From: Orychophragmus violaceus
Taxonomy: Eukaryota > Streptophyta > Magnoliopsida > Brassicales > Brassicaceae
Length of the DNA stretch: 64,000 nt
Direction of reading: 5' to 3'
NCBI GenBank assembly: GCA_030180135.1
Contig: CM058240.1
Coordinates: forward strand, 72,163,581 to 72,227,580
Part shown: in pieces, positions 30,762 through 44,335 of the stretch
Numbering within the stretch: position 1 is the first letter of the stretch
How the letters are laid out: every line of letters starts with the position of its first letter
Made by a program: the position numbers and the translations under genes
Notes under the pieces: model-generated
What the model was told of the DNA's origin: nothing
The model's input: the letters and a program-made list of their open reading frames with translations, nothing else
The model's database searches: none

Positions 30762-31589
30762 TGATGCAAGATGGAAGCGGGTTTGACGTAGAACAAGGAC
30801 TGAGGTCTCTCTATTCTAGATCGTGGATGATGTTGTGGTAAGATGGATTCAATCCTCGGGTCTCTAGACTCCTTAGAATGAACGTGAGATGATTGAATGG
30901 ATAGAAGATGGATTGATTGTCGCCACACAAGAGATGAAGAGCTTGTGATAAGACTGAACCTAAGGTCGCTTGATATGACTCACAAGAAAGCTTAGAATTC
31001 GAAAGGTGTTTTCTCACGAAGAAGAAGAACTGCGTTATTGTATTGATACTTTGTAAATGATACACGGCTGCTAAGGATCCTTATAAAGGGGATCGTGCAG
31101 CTGTTGCCTTCTAGGGCAGAAAACCTAATTACAACGGCTACTAAATAAAATATCCTAAGGTCCGACTTTAAAGTAATACAGGGAAACTTGACTCACTTAA
31201 CTACTAATACAGACTCTGACTCAGACAACTAATATAAGACTTGGACCTGCAAAATGAACAAACACAATATATGAATTGAAACCATACCTTATTGAGCGCG
31301 CGTGGTCGTCCATGGTTGGGCCTAAGTAGGCTGAATTGAGAAGATCATCATCGAGTCTTCAATTGTCTTCATTTGATCTTCTACACGCTCCACTTGATAA
31401 TCTTGAGCTAGGAGACTCTGAATGGACGTGTTGAACAGTGCTCTGAGTCTTCTAGTTCCTGATCTTGTCCTTGGAGGATCTCTCATGGTCGTCACGTCTT
31501 GAGCCGCAGGTACTTCTTCTACGTCTTCTCGACGTATCTCTACGCTTGAGTCAATGCTTGAGTCAACGCTTGAGTCGATGTCCTCATCA
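30762..31589 (-). repeat. 3' LTR of G with pol tail
   Basis: 828 bp. The pol frame enters it through QEGGNDEDIDSS and ends at 31322 after RSGTRRLRALFNTSIQSLL, a basic tail in the same place as GPMTRAK in E and F. The tail has a short Ser-Val-Asp repeat whose copy number differs slightly from the 5' LTR. TATA-like ttataaag near 31080. Confidence 0.88.
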
Positions 31590-34500
31590 TTCCCTCCCTC
31601 TTGAGAAGATTCTGACCTCAGAATTCCATCATCTGCATTATAAGGAAGCAAGTCAGCAACATTGAACACTGGTGAAATGGTCAACTCACCTGGCAGATCC
31701 AGCTTGTAGGCATTATTGTTGACTCTCTCCAACACTCGGAATGGTCCAGCTCCTCGTGGTGCTAGTTTCGACTTCCTCTGATTTGGGAACCTCTCTGTTA
31801 GCATGTGAACCCACACCCAATCTCCTGGATTGAAGATGAGCTCCTTTCTCCCTTTGTCAGCGGCCTTCTTGTACTTGGCCGTCTTCTCCTCTATGTTGGC
31901 CTTCACCTTCTGATGCAGTTTCTTGATTAACTCAGCCTTTGATTCTCCATCTTGATTAGTAACATCTAATGGCGGCAAAGGAACAAGATCTAAAGGGGTT
32001 TCTGGCTGAAATCCATAGACAATCTCAAAAGGTGACAACTTAGTAGTAGAATGGTTAGCATGATTATAAGCAAACTCAACATATGGAATACAATCTAACC
32101 AGCTCCGTAAGTTCTTACCAACCGTGGCTCTTAAGAGAGTAGATAGAGTTCTGTTTACAACCTCAGTTTGTCCATCACTTTGTGGATGACAAGTTGTTGA
32201 GAAGAGTAGCTTGGTTCCTAGCTTCCTCCAAAGAACTCTCCAGAAGTGACTCAGAAACTTCGTGTCTCGGTCAGAAACAATAGTTCTCGGGATCCCATGT
32301 AAGCATACTACTTCTTTAAAGAATAACTCAGCAGTTTGAGTGGCATCATTAGTCTTGGCACAGGGAATGAAATGTGCCATCTTTGAGAACCTGTCCACTA
32401 CAACAAAAATAGAATCCTTTCCTCGGATTTTGGGTAAGCCTAAAACAAAGTCCATTGATATATCAACCCAAGGCATACTAGGAATAGGAAGTGGCATATA
32501 TAAACCATGTGGATGTGACCTGGATTTGGCTTTGAGGCAAGTGACACACTTGGAACAAAATCGTTCCACATCCTTCTTGAGGTGAGGCCAAAAGAAGTGT
32601 TCTACCAAAACGCTCAGAGTCTTATCCACTCCAAAATGTCCCATGAGTCCACCACCATGTGCTTCCTTGATCAACAAGTCTCGCATAGAACCCTGTGGAA
32701 CACACAAACGTTTTTCCCTAAACAAATAACCATTATGTAAGTAGAAGGAACCTGTTGGGGCAGTAGTACAATCTTGGTAGACTGAACCGAAGTCTGGATC
32801 ACCCTTATATGCATCCTTAAGGTGTTCAAACCCTAAGACCTTAGCCTCCAAAGTTATGATCAGCATGTGTCGCCTTGAGAGTGCGTCAGCCACAACATTC
32901 TCTTTGCCCTTCTTATACTTTATTACATACGGGAATGCTTCTACAAACTCCATCCACTTAGCATGTCTTCTCTTCAGTGTTGTTTGTCCTCTAAGATGCT
33001 TCAAAGTCTCATGATCAGTATGTATGACAAACTCCTTGGACAGAAGATAGTGCTGCCATGTCTCCAACGACCTCACTAGCGCATAGAGTTCCTTGTCGTA
33101 CGTTGGGTAGTTCAAGCTGGCTCCACTTAGTTTCTCACTGAAGTAGGCTACTGGACGCCCTCCTTGAGTTAGCACAGCTCCAATACCTAAACCTGAAGCA
33201 TCACATTCAATCTCAAAGGTTTTGTTAAAATCAGGTAATACCAAAACCGGTGCGTGCGTCAAGCGATCCTTGAGTCTGTTGAACGCGTCTTCTTGAGCTG
33301 ATCCCCACTAAAATGCTACGTCCTTCTTGATCACAGCAGTGAGAGGGGCGGCTATAGTACTGAAATCTTTGACAAAACGCCGGTAGAAGCTTGCCAATCC
33401 GTGGAAGCTCCTGACTTGTCCTATGTTGTTTGGTCTCGGCCATTCTTGGATGGCTTTGATCTTCTCTTGATCAACCTGTAAACCTTTGGAATTGACAACA
33501 AAACCTAAGAAAACCACTTCATTAGTACAAAAGGAGCACTTCTTAAGATTACCATATAGGCTTTCTTTTCGAAGTGTGTCAAGGACTAGCTCAAGATGCT
33601 TCTGGTGATCCTCAAACGATTTGCTATAAACCAATATATCATCAAAGTAAACTACTACAAATTTACTGATGTAAGCTCTGAGAACCTGGTTCATTAACCT
33701 CATGAAGGTGCTGGGTGCATTGGTTAGACCAAATGGCATGACTAACCACTCGTATAGCCCCTGCTTAGTCTTGAAAGCAGTCTTCCATTCGTCACCTTCT
33801 TTCATTCTTACTTGATGGTATCCACTCCTAAGATCAATCTTTGAAAACACATTAGATCCAGATAGTTCATCAAGCATATCATCTAACCTTGGAATTGGAT
33901 GTCGATATTTTATGGTGATGTTGTTGATTGCTCTGCAGTCTACACACATCCTCCAAGTTCCATCTTTCTTTGGCACTAAGAGAACTGGTACAGCACACGG
34001 ACTCAAGCTTTCTCTAATGTAACCTTTCTCCATTAAGTCTTGAATCTGCTTCTCCAACTCCTTAGTTTCTGTTGGGTTCATACGGTAAGCTGGACGGTTG
34101 GGCAATGGTACACCGGGAACTAGATCAATCTGATGCTCTATTCCTCTAATAGGTGGTAGCCCAGCCGGTATCTCTTCGGGGAACACATCTTTGTATCTGT
34201 CAAGCAGTGATACAATCTCTGGTACAAGCACATTATCCTGTGAACCTGTAATCAACACATCTCTAAACACCATTAGTAGCACCGTTTCTTTTCGCTCTAA
34301 AGCCTTATAGACAGTACTAGGAGTGATGTAAAGGTTAGTTTTACTTACCTTGGCCTCAGCAGCAAATTTGGATTGCATCTCATGTACTTCTTGAGGAGAT
34401 AATGGAGCAAGCTGGAATTTGCGCTTGTCATGCGTGAAGGAATGAGTATTGGTGCGTCCGTTGTGTATGACTTCTCTATCAAATTGCCATGGTCTGCCGA

Positions 34501-35937
34501 GAAGCATATGGCCTACTTGCATTGGGACAACATCGCACAAGACTTCATCCTCATACTTCCCTATCTTGAACTGAATCAGGACTTGCTCATGTATCCTGAT
34601 CTCGGTGCTTGAATCTAACCATCTAAGGCGGTATGGCCTCGGATGTTGGGTGTCTTCAAACCTAGCTTTTCCACCATAATCTTGCTAGCAGCATTAGTAC
34701 AAGATCCACCATCAATTATGAGACTACATACCTTGTTCTGAACTGAACATCGAGTGAAAAACAAGTTTTCTCTCTGGATGGTGTCTGGGTCACTCAAGGC
34801 ACTCAATGCCCTGCAAACAACTAACATCTCTCCTGTCTCGGGAAATGCTACTTCCTCTTCTGAGTCCGCAGCTTCAAGGTGTTCCACTTCATCTTGAGAC
34901 TCATATCCTCCATCAGGTGTTAAGATCATAACTCGCTGATTTGGACAATCTCGTGCATAGTGTCCTTTACCCTGACACTTGAAACAAGTTATGTCTCGCG
35001 CTCTTGTACTAGTGGTTGAAGACTTACCTGAGTCAGTACGGTTGTTCCTTGGTGCTTCATAAGCTGGCCTCTTATCTTGGGAACCTGAGGCAACAGTCTT
35101 GCCTTTGTCAAGGTTCTTAGCGTGCGGTGCACTCCATGAGTTAGGTCTTGAGCGACTCGCTGCCGCTGTCTTTCTCTTGATTCCTTGTTCAGCCTGCACG
35201 GCTGCATGCAATAAATCATTAAGATCATGACAAGGTTGACGTTCTACCTTTCTGGCGATTCGGTCATTGAGTCCATCAATGAAATGGCCCATGAGAATTT
35301 CTTCACTCTCGTCCAACGCCATCCGGTTCTTGAGTTGTTCAAACTCTTCATAGTACTCCTCAACACTCTTGTTCTTCTGTGACAGCTGCCTGAACTGCTT
35401 TTGCATATCTCTGTGGTAATGAGGTGGCACAAATCGCCTCCTGAAGTTGTACTTCATGGCTGCCCAGGTTGTGATCCGCTCAAAGTTGTTTCGCCTACGG
35501 TCTTGGACTTCTCTGTCCCACCAAGTTAAGGCATGGTCCGTGAGTTGAGCCGAAGCTAGAGCTATCTTCTTCTGGTCATTGTACTCGTAGTAGTCAAAGA
35601 TGTACTCCATACGCCTCTCCCAATCAAGGTATGCTTCCGGATTAACCCTACCTGCAAAAGTTGGCACAGTTAGTTTCAAGTCTTTTGCAAAGTTACGGTT
35701 TACCTCTTGTTGTGGTTGGCGATCACGGCGGTGATGTTGATGATCTCGGTTCCTCCCTCCTGCTCCTGCATTCAGAGTATTCTCACTCTCATCATCATCC
35801 GACTGCTCATCATTCCTTGGAAGTTCTAGTCGTCCAACCCTTTGATCAATCCGTCCGATCTGAGCCGACAAGTCGTTCATCATGGCTTGTAGCGCTTCTA
35901 GTAGAGCTGCATTAGGGTCGACGTGGTCTCCTGCCAT
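31322..35937 (-). pseudogene. G gag-pol, one frameshift and one stop
   Basis: Start at 35937 (MAGDHVDPN); the longer upstream frame opens with a hydrophobic stretch unlike gag. Gag core VNPEAYLDWE and ALTWWD; knuckle CFKCQGKGHYARDC; protease LIIDGGSCTNAAS. A 1-bp deletion near 34646 shifts the frame after KTP. RT with VPKKDGTWRMCVD and YFDDILVYSK. A TAG at 33308-33310 replaces Lys before WGSAQEDAF. RNase H with ECDASGLGIGAVL and HTDHETLKHL; integrase with the HHCC zinc region, ISMDFV, VSDRDT and DGQTEVVN, and C-terminal GPFRVLERVNNNAYKLDL. Domain order (RT-RNase H before integrase) is Ty3/gypsy. Confidence 0.92.
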
Positions 35938-36060
35938 TGGTTTCCTGTTCCTATACACACTAGAGCAAGCGATCAAGTGACTAAGGAACAAAAGGCACAA
36001 AATAAGGAGAAAGATCCTAAGCAAACCTATGATAACTTGTGATACAAGCGATGCGTCAAG

Positions 36061-36749
36061 TGTTGGGAATGTCCTGAAATCTACCGTACTATCTCTAGAA
36101 AGTATGATAAATGTCGAGATCAGACATAAGTCATAAATACTGGGTGATCATGATGACTTGCTAGAGTCCGCTCTTGATCTATAAGTTTAGGACTTATTAC
36201 CAGTATTGTATGATCCCAAAGGGTCACACACCATAGCTAACGGGAAAGTTAACATGGAATGAATACGGTAAGATGCAAGGCATTTACTATATTTGTGCAA
36301 AGAGTTGGGCCGTTAGTATAATCACTTGGGCCCATATCGAGACAAATGACTTGTGTCGATCGACACAAGTGTATGTGTCGGTCGACACAGTTGCGAAACC
36401 GAGACATCGGTTTAGGTTTATGACAGAGTCGATATTTATTTGAGTTGTCTTATAATTTCGACTCTAATGGTCTGCGACCTAAAACGTGAGCCGTCTCTCT
36501 TCTCTCTCTGATCAATCCATTGCTTTGGTCTAGCAACCATCCCGGCTTGTAAGAGTGTGGATACTGAAGGAGGAACAGGCATCTGATCTGTTCTAGCTGA
36601 TCTCATCATTACCATCCATCAATCCGCTGCAAACTGAAAGGTAATGATCAGGTTTGGTTTATGATTCATTTGTCAAGAACCTAGATCTGAGTTATATGTG
36701 CTAGGTTGCAATCTGTTAATTGAACCATGAACACACATATAATCCTACA
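36061..36749 (+). repeat. 5' LTR of H
   Basis: Close to the 3' LTR, with a small difference around 36290 (tactatatttgtgcaaag versus tactgctatttgtgcagag). It contains a 22-bp perfect palindrome and a near-palindrome. Primer site TGGTATCAGAGCACC begins at 36751. Confidence 0.92.
36349..36370. promoter_or_regulatory. Perfect palindrome in H LTR
   Basis: 22-bp palindrome centred on tgtcgatcgaca, followed at 36375-36390 by the near-palindrome tgtgtcggtcgacaca. Both recur in the 3' LTR (43303 onwards). Possible protein-binding site; function not known. Confidence 0.5.
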
Positions 36750-38172
36750 GTGGTATCAGAGCACCAGGTTATTGGTTTTTGCTTTATGAATCTGATTTAG
36801 GTTGTTCTTACTGTTTAAAATCGAATTTGGTTAAGAAATTTGATCAGAAAACATGAAAACCTAAGAATTAGATCGCATCAATCCGATTGAAAGCCATTGG
36901 TGTGCGATCTGGTCGCCCGTGTCGATCGACGAGGGAGCGAGGTATCGGTCGATATCGATCGATCCGATTGACATCTCGCGGTCCTGATGACCCGATTGAC
37001 CCGAGCTGATAATCGCTAGTATCGATCGACATGAAAGACTCATATCGATCGATACGAAGGCGATGCAGATGATCCGCGAGTAGCCAATCGGTTCAGCCGA
37101 GCTTCGTGGTTCACCTTTCCCTAAACCGAGACAATGAACCGATCAATCCGATTGTGGTTCATTGTCTACTTTAGCCAGAACCGCAAGTTAGGTCAAAATT
37201 GGCTAAAACACAAGGTTTTTTTTTTCCGGTTTTGGACTTAACTGAACCGATCCAATTTAATTGGTGGTTCAAGCAGTTAACCCAAATCGCGGTTTGCTGG
37301 AAATAATTTTATTTCTGGTTAAACCGGATTGAAATTCATAAAATTGAATTTTAACCTAAACCGAAGGCTGGTCTAAGTTTGATTTGGTTGGACCAAATAA
37401 TTTAGAGCTGGTCTGGTTTAGTAAATAACCGATGGTTTTGATAGTTAATTTGGTCTTGGACCAGAATTAATAAACCGGATCGGTTATGTCAAATTATTGG
37501 GCCAGCTGGAATTCTATGGTCTTGGGCCAAGAATTGGGCCTATAATTTGTGACCCAACCCAAAATATTTAATGAAATATTTAAATTAGAAATTTCTAATT
37601 TTAGTAAGTTACTAAATTTAGAAAGTTTCTGAAATAAGAAAGTTTCCCAAAATAGTAATCTTCTATTTTTGGAAATAAAACTTAAAAATCCTCAAAAACA
37701 ATATCAAGCTTGGATGTCTTTCCAATCTTGTCAGCTACTTACCGCTTATTTGATTACAGACATGGCTTACAGTGTGAGGTGTCTGTTTTCGCGTAAGTAG
37801 TATATAGTCACTAATTTCATTGGGAGTCCCAGATTTTAGTGATTATTTGGCTGTAAGAGATTGGTTTCCTTGACTGGGCCATCGGGAGTCCCGGGCCTTG
37901 AGACATCTGGTGAATTTGGGCCTCGGGTCCAATTCACAACCGAGAGTTATTGGTTATAACTAGCTGTGTGTATGCTTACCAAGTATAGCTAATTCTGGGT
38001 GACGGCCAGTGGCCCACTTTGGATTTAGCTAAACATGGGTCTCAGAATCATTGTATTCTTATGAGGTTAAAACAAAGAAATTTTGAATACAATGCGAGTT
38101 TTCTTATAAGCTGTTAAGATTGCTCTTTTATGAACTTAATAACTAAACCTTTATTGTCTCATATTTTCAGCT
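36750..38172 (+). other. Leader of H
   Basis: 1.4 kb without a credible gene. At 36918-37060 there is a cluster of TCGATCGA-type motifs (gtgtcgatcgac, tcggtcgatatcgatcgat, atcgatcgacat, atatcgatcgatac). The middle is rich in ggttta/aaccg words; the part before gag is AT-rich. Confidence 0.7.
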
Positions 38173-41100
38173 ATGTCAAGCACAACAACACAAAACACTT
38201 TCTCGATCCGGTCTGCCCTTGAGAAGGACAAACTGAACGGATCAAACTTCCTGAACTGGTCCAGGAACCTGAGACTTGTGCTCAGGCAGGAGAAGAAGGC
38301 TTATGTCCTTGAAAGAGCTCTCTCTCCTAGACCTGCGAATAATGCCGCACAAGCTGTGAAGAATGCTTGGGATACGCATTCTTCAGATGCTAATGACGTG
38401 ATTTGCCTGATGTTGGCGACAATGGCTCCCGAACTGCAGATGCAGTGGGAAGGCCTGACTTGTCCCATGGAGCTGATGGCAAATCTGAAAGCGTTGTTTC
38501 AGGAGCAGGCTCGTACAGAGAGATTCCAAACTGTTAAGAATCTCTTGGACTGTAAAATGGCTAAGGATGCAGCAGTGAGTCCTCATGTTCTGAAAATGAT
38601 GGGTTATCTCGATCATTTGACGAGGCTCGACTGTCCTATAAGCCAAGAGCTTGCTTGTGATATCGTTCTGCAGTCTCTTACTCCTGCATATGACCAGTTC
38701 ATTTTGAACTATAATATGCATGGGTTGATAAAGACGTTGCCTGAGCTACATGGTATGCTCAAGACTGCAGAACCGAATCTGAAGAAAACCAAGGAGTCGT
38801 CTGTACTCATGGTGTAGAAGGGCAAGGGTTTCAAGAAATCCGCTGCAGACAAGGGAAAGGGCAAAGTAGTTGGCAATGAAAACGCCAAGCCCAAGCCCGT
38901 GTCCAAAGCTGGGCCTTCTGACATCTGCCACTTTTGTAAAGAGGCAGGGCATTACCGCAGGGACTGTAAGAAATACCAGGAAAGTCTGAAGAAGAAGAAG
39001 TCCTTCGAGACTAAATCTTCAGGTATTTTTGTTATTGAAGTAAATACCACTACTTCTGATAATACCACTTGGGTATTAGATACTGGATGTGGGGCTCATA
39101 TTTGTACTAATATGCAGGCGCTCAGCAACAGTAGAAGGTTGAAGCAAGGGCAAGTAGAGTTGCGGGTTGGCAATGGAGCGAAGGTTCCAGCACTGGCCGT
39201 TGGCACTTATTTGTTGTCTTTACCTTCTGGATTGATTTTAGAACTTGAGAATTGTTATTTTGTACCTGCTATAAGCAGAAATATCATTTCAGTTTCATTG
39301 TTGGATTTGCAAGGATTTGATTTTTCTATTAAGAATAAATTATGTTCCTTTAATCTCAATGATATGTTCTATGGCTGTGCCCCTCTTATAAATGGGCTGT
39401 ACATGCTGGATCAATCTGCTCCAGTATATAACATAAATACAAAACGGTTCAAATCTAACGAAGAAAATGAAACGTTTCTCTGGCATTGTCGTTTGGGGCA
39501 CATTAGTGAGAAACGCGTCAAGAGGCTCCATTCAAATGGACTCTTGGGCTCATTTGACTTTGAGTCTTGTGAGCAATGCGAATCTTGCCTAATGGGCAAA
39601 ATGACAAGGGCGCCTTTCAATAAACCCACAGAAAGGGCCAGTGAACTATTGGGCCTGATACATACTGACGTGTGTGGCCCAATGTCCACAAGTGCTAGAG
39701 GAAACTTTCAGTACTTCATTACATTCACTGATGATTTCAGTAGATATGGATATGTCTACTTGATGAAACATAAGTCGGAAACCTTTGAAAAGTTCAAAGA
39801 ATTCCAGAATGAAGTACAGAACCAGCTTGGTAAAAGTATTAAAGCTCTTCGGTCGGACCGAGGAGGAGAATACTTGAGCCAGGAATTTCGTGATCATCTG
39901 AGTGAGTGTGGGATTATCTCCCAACTCACACCTCCTGGAACACCACAGTGGAATGGTGTGTCTGAGAGAAGGAATCGGACATTGTTAGATATGGTCCGAT
40001 CCATGATGAGTCACACAGACCTTCCTACATCCCTTTGGGGATATGCTTTGCTCACCGCAACGTTCACACTGAACAGAGTGCCATCAAAGGCAGTAGCAAA
40101 GACACCATATGAGATATGGACTGGAAAAGCTCCAGCAATGTCTTTTCTCAGAATTTGGGGTTGTGAAGCCTATGTCAAAAGATTAATCTCAGACAAGCTT
40201 ACACCAAAATCTGACAAATGCTACTTCATTGGTTATCCTAGGGATACCAAGGCTTATTACTTCTATCTGCGATCCGAGAACAAAATCTTTGTTGCTCGGG
40301 ATTGTACTTTTCTTGAAAGGGAGTTTCTCTCTAGAAAAGATAGTGGGAGTAAGGTACAACTTGATGAAATTCAAGAAGGACAGGAATCTGTTCAACCTAA
40401 TGAGGAAGAACAGCAGGATGAATTACATGAAGTTGTAATAGAACCTGAACCTGCAGTACCTGAAGTTCGAAGATCCGGAAGGATCCGTCAGGAACCTGAT
40501 AGATATCAGGGATTCCTTGTGACTAATTGCCATGATCTTTTGATCATTGACGGTGATGAACCCTCGAACTTTGCAGAAGCCATGATGGGCCCTGACTCCT
40601 TAAAGTGGCGTGAAGCCACAGAATCCGAGATGGACTCCATGTCTGCTAACCGAGTGTTTTCACTGGTTGATTTACCTGCTGGTGCAAAAGCCATCGAGTG
40701 TAAATGGTCTTCAAGAAGAAGATAGACGTGGATGGAAATGTCCAGATTTACAAAGCCAGGTTGGTGGCAAAAGGTTTCAAGCAAATTCATGGTATAGACT
40801 ATGATGAAACCTATTCACCAGTGGCAATGATGAAATCAATTCGGATTCTCCTAGCAACTGCCGCTTATTATGATTATGAGATTTGGCAGATGGATGTGAA
40901 AACCGCCTTCCTGAATGGAATCTTGGAGGAGGATGTGTATATGACACAACCTGACGGTTACATTGATCCTAAGAATGCTGGGAAAGTATGCAAGCTTCAC
41001 AAATCCATTTATGGATTGAAGCAAGCATCGAGGAGTTGGAATCTTCGTTTTGATGAAGCAATAAAGAACTTTGACTTCATCAGAAACCAAGAGGAACAAT

Positions 41101-42131
41101 GTGTGTATAAGAAAACTAGTGGGAGCAAAGTGGCGTTTCTTATCCTATATGTCGATGACATATTGCTTCTTGGAAATGATATTCCAATGCTGAAGTCTGT
41201 TAAAGACTGGCTGGGAAGTTGTTTTTCCATGAAGGACATGGGTGAAGCCGCGTATGTTCTTGGAATCCGAATCTTTAGAGACAGATCTAAAAAGCTGATT
41301 GGACTTTGTCAAGATGCTTATATAGATAAAGTCCTGCATCGATTCGGAATGGATAAATCCAAGAAGGGGTTCACGCCAATGATACATGGTGCTTCACTAA
41401 GCAAGGATCAGTGTCCTAAGAGACCTGATGAGCTTAAGCGCATGAGTAGGATTCCTTATGCTTCGGCTATAGGATCTATCATGTATGCCATGATCTGTAC
41501 TCGTCCTGATGTTGCTTATGCACTAAGCATGACGAGTAGGTACCAGTCTAATCCAGGTGAGAGTCACTGGATTGCCGTAAAGAATATCCTGAAGTATTTG
41601 AGGAATACTAAGGATAAGTTCTTGGTTTACGGAGGAAGTGAAGTGCTTGAAATTAGTGGATTCACGGATGCAAGTTTTCAGACAGATAAGGATGATTTCC
41701 GGTCACAGTCTGGCTACATCTTCTGTCTGAATGGCGGTGCAGTAAGTTGGAAGAGTTCCAAGCAGAGCACCGTAGCAGATTCCACAACTGAAGCTGAATA
41801 CATCGCTGCTTCAGAAGCTGCGAAGGAAGGAGTTTGGATTAGGAACTTCTTGATTGAACTCGGTGTATTCCCTAATGCCACTGAGCCTTTGGCACTGTAT
41901 TGTGACAACAATGGTGCAATTGCTCAAGCCAAGGAACCGAGACATCATCAGAAATCCAAACACATTATGAGAAGGTATCACCTGATTCGTGATATAGTGA
42001 ATAGAGGCGAAGTGATGGTCAACAGAGTTCCCACTGATGAGAACGTGGCTGACCCGTTGACAAAGCCACTCCCGAGACCTAAGCACGAGTTGCATACTGC
42101 TGCTGTAGGAATTAGAGATATTCAAATGTAA
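38173..42131 (+). pseudogene. H gag-pol, one stop and one frameshift
   Basis: Gag starts MSSTTTQNTF at 38173. TAG at 38815-38817 interrupts the frame before KGKGFKKSAADKGKGK. The same frame then gives knuckle CHFCKEAGHYRRDC, protease WVLDTGCGAHI, integrase with WHCRLGHISEKR, CEQCESCLMGK, IHTDVCGP, RSDRGGEY and NGVSERRN. At about 40707 one G is missing after ECKW, shifting to the frame 40704-42131: RT with MDVKTAFLNG and YVDDILLLGND, RNase H with FTDASFQTD, STTEAEYIA and YCDNNGAI. Standard Ty1/copia order. Each lesion is a single-base change, so H died recently. Confidence 0.92.
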
Positions 42132-43013
42132 TCTCTTTTTGAGTGGGAGTTGTGAGGGCTTTTGTTTTAGTTATTTTGATTGGTTCTTGTAAACATTTTC
42201 TTAAATGTTAATGAAATTTTTATTTCTGGATTATTTTTAACTGTGATATAAAATAATCGTTCCAAAATAATTCATGTCATTATATATGGGCCATCGAAGT
42301 ACATGAGTAGACTTGATCCTGAAACCCCATATTTAACGAAGTGACATAAATCATAGTGTCCATAGTCGAAGGTTGTTGAAATTGGAACAACAACAACCTG
42401 TTGAGACTAGATTGTGTTGAGACTTATGACCAGGTTTCGAGGGGTCATAGATGCGCGGCATCAAAGTCGACACACAGGTATATGTAGGGGAACATATGAC
42501 CGGACATGGCCCGCTAATGAGAACTCTGCAAGATATTAATATCTGTGTCATAAGAGAGTTCTCATATACGACTATAGAGTATAGTCCTTAGACCTGAGTT
42601 CGCATGCATGTGGCTGCACATGGAGTAATGCGCTTTGATCATTGTCTAACGCTGTTTCGTAACTGGGAGCTATACGGACCTTGGTTGGGTATATTATGAA
42701 TTGTGTAGTTCATAGTGATGGAACAAGATGGGATTTGTCCCTGCCGTTTAACGGAGGTAATATCTCTAGGCCAATCGGAGATTTGATAGCTGGTAAGAGA
42801 ATGGCCATTCCCAAACGGACTTGCCCAAGTCGTTTGCATTGTCAGTATCAAATCTGGTCCGATAAACATGGTCTGGCTATATAAGGATGACACGCATCTT
42901 GCCTTATGCCAGATCGAGATATTAAGACAAAAGGACTAGGGAATGTAGGATTCCAGTACAATCGGAAGATTGTTGGGAATGTCCTTTGTAGGATTCCAGT
43001 ACAAGTGGGAGAT
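42132..43013 (+). other. 3' UTR of H
   Basis: 880 bp, no gene. Near the end, a segment (gtaggattccagtacaa to the first 14 bases of the LTR) occurs twice, around 42946 and 42987, so a pseudo LTR start lies ~43 bp before the real one. Polypurine tract is agtgggagat. The hairpin block of the other families is absent. Confidence 0.7.
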
Positions 43014-43703
43014 TGTTGGGAATGTCCTGAAATCTACCGTACTATCTCTAGAAAGTATGATAAATGTCGAGATCAGACATAAGTCATAAATACTGGGTGA
43101 TCATGATGACTTGCTAGAGTCCGCTCTTGATCTATAAGTTTAGGACTTATTACCAGTATTGTATGATCCCAAAGGGTCACACACCATAGCTAACGGGAAA
43201 GTTAACATGGAATGAATACGGTAAGATGCAAGGCATTTACTGCTATTTGTGCAGAGAGTTGGGCCGTTAGTATAATCACTTGGGCCCATATCGAGACAAA
43301 TGACTTGTGTCGATCGACACAAGTGTATGTGTCGGTCGACACAGTTGCGAAACCGAGACATCGGTTTAGGTTTATGACAGAGTCGATATTTATTTGAGTT
43401 GTCTTATAATTTCGACTCTAATGGTCTGCGACCTAAAACGTGAGCCGTCTCTCTTCTCTCTCTGATCAATCCATTGCTTTGGTCTAGCAACCATCCCGGC
43501 TTGTAAGAGTGTGGATACTGAAGGAGGAACAGGCATCTGATCTGTTCTAGCTGATCTCATCATTACCATCCATCAATCCGCTGCAAACTGAAAGGTAATG
43601 ATCAGGTTTGGTTTATGATTCATTTGTCAAGAACCTAGATCTGAGTTATATGTGCTAGGTTGCAATCTGTTAATTGAACCATGAACACACATATAATCCT
43701 ACA
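43014..43703 (+). repeat. 3' LTR of H
   Basis: 690 bp, TGTTGGGAATG to ATCCTACA; carries the same palindrome at 43303-43324. Confidence 0.92.
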
Positions 43704-43708
43704 TCAAG

Positions 43709-44335
43709 GACTGACACAAGAGAAGGCTCGGTTACAAGTAAAATAAATCACGCTCGGTTTAGACAAAAAGAGTTTGAAAAGTTGAAAACCGATATAGGAA
43801 AATATAAAATCTTTTGAACGTTTGAAAAGATTTGGAAAACTTTTTTTTTTTTTTTTTGAGAATGATATTTAACCCAAAAATAGGAACCAGAACAATCTTA
43901 AGATATGGAAAATATTTTCGAAATCTTTGGAAAAGGAAATGAACACTTTGAACCAAAATTCAAATGGGAAAATCGGATCAAAAGATCACACTTCTTCTTC
44001 TTCGTAAATCTTTTTTTTTTTTTTGAAAGCAAGAATCAAGAACACAAAACAATTTTTTTTTTGAAAGTTGAAAAACAAGTGCAAGAAAAGAAAAGTTTTG
44101 ATTCTAAAACCCTAAGATTGACAAAAGAATTCGCTTATTGGCTCAAGCACAAAGAAGCGATTCCTAACTTGAATCAAGGATGTAGATCAACAATGAAACT
44201 AGATGAAACAAAAGACTTTTTGTGGGTTTTTTTTTTGAATGTAAAAATCGAAAGCTATAAACTAGATTGCAAAGAAACCGAAAGGAAAAGGGATATATAC
44301 ACCTGATCTAGGAACCTTTCGGCTCTGATACCAGA
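43709..44335 (-). other. Leader of G (part right of H) with primer site
   Basis: On the minus strand it begins with primer site TGGTATCAGAGCC (44321-44333). Contains several T-runs on the plus strand (near 43842, 44011, 44056 and 44227), that is, A-runs in the transcript. The leader continues left of H at 35938-36060. Confidence 0.75.

Larger units (their letters stand above)
36061..43703 (+). mobile_element. Copia element H
   Basis: 7643 bp with TSD TCAAG (36056-36060 and 43704-43708) in the leader of G, opposite orientation. LTRs of 689 and 690 bp with canonical TG...CA ends (TGTTGGGAATG to ATCCTACA), unlike the other copias here. Long leader and long 3' UTR. Confidence 0.93.

Noticed and set aside
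35937..36024. Hydrophobic N-terminal extension of G gag as a signal peptide
   Set aside because: It lies upstream of a better start (35937) in leader sequence; gag proteins of this group do not carry signal peptides.
38709..38952. Antisense frames across H gag and similar frames over pol regions
   Set aside because: Shadows of the coding strand without domains.
43842..44250. T-runs in the G leader as poly(A) tails of LINE/SINE insertions
   Set aside because: No flanking TSD and no LINE or SINE body; they are part of the A-rich leader transcript.
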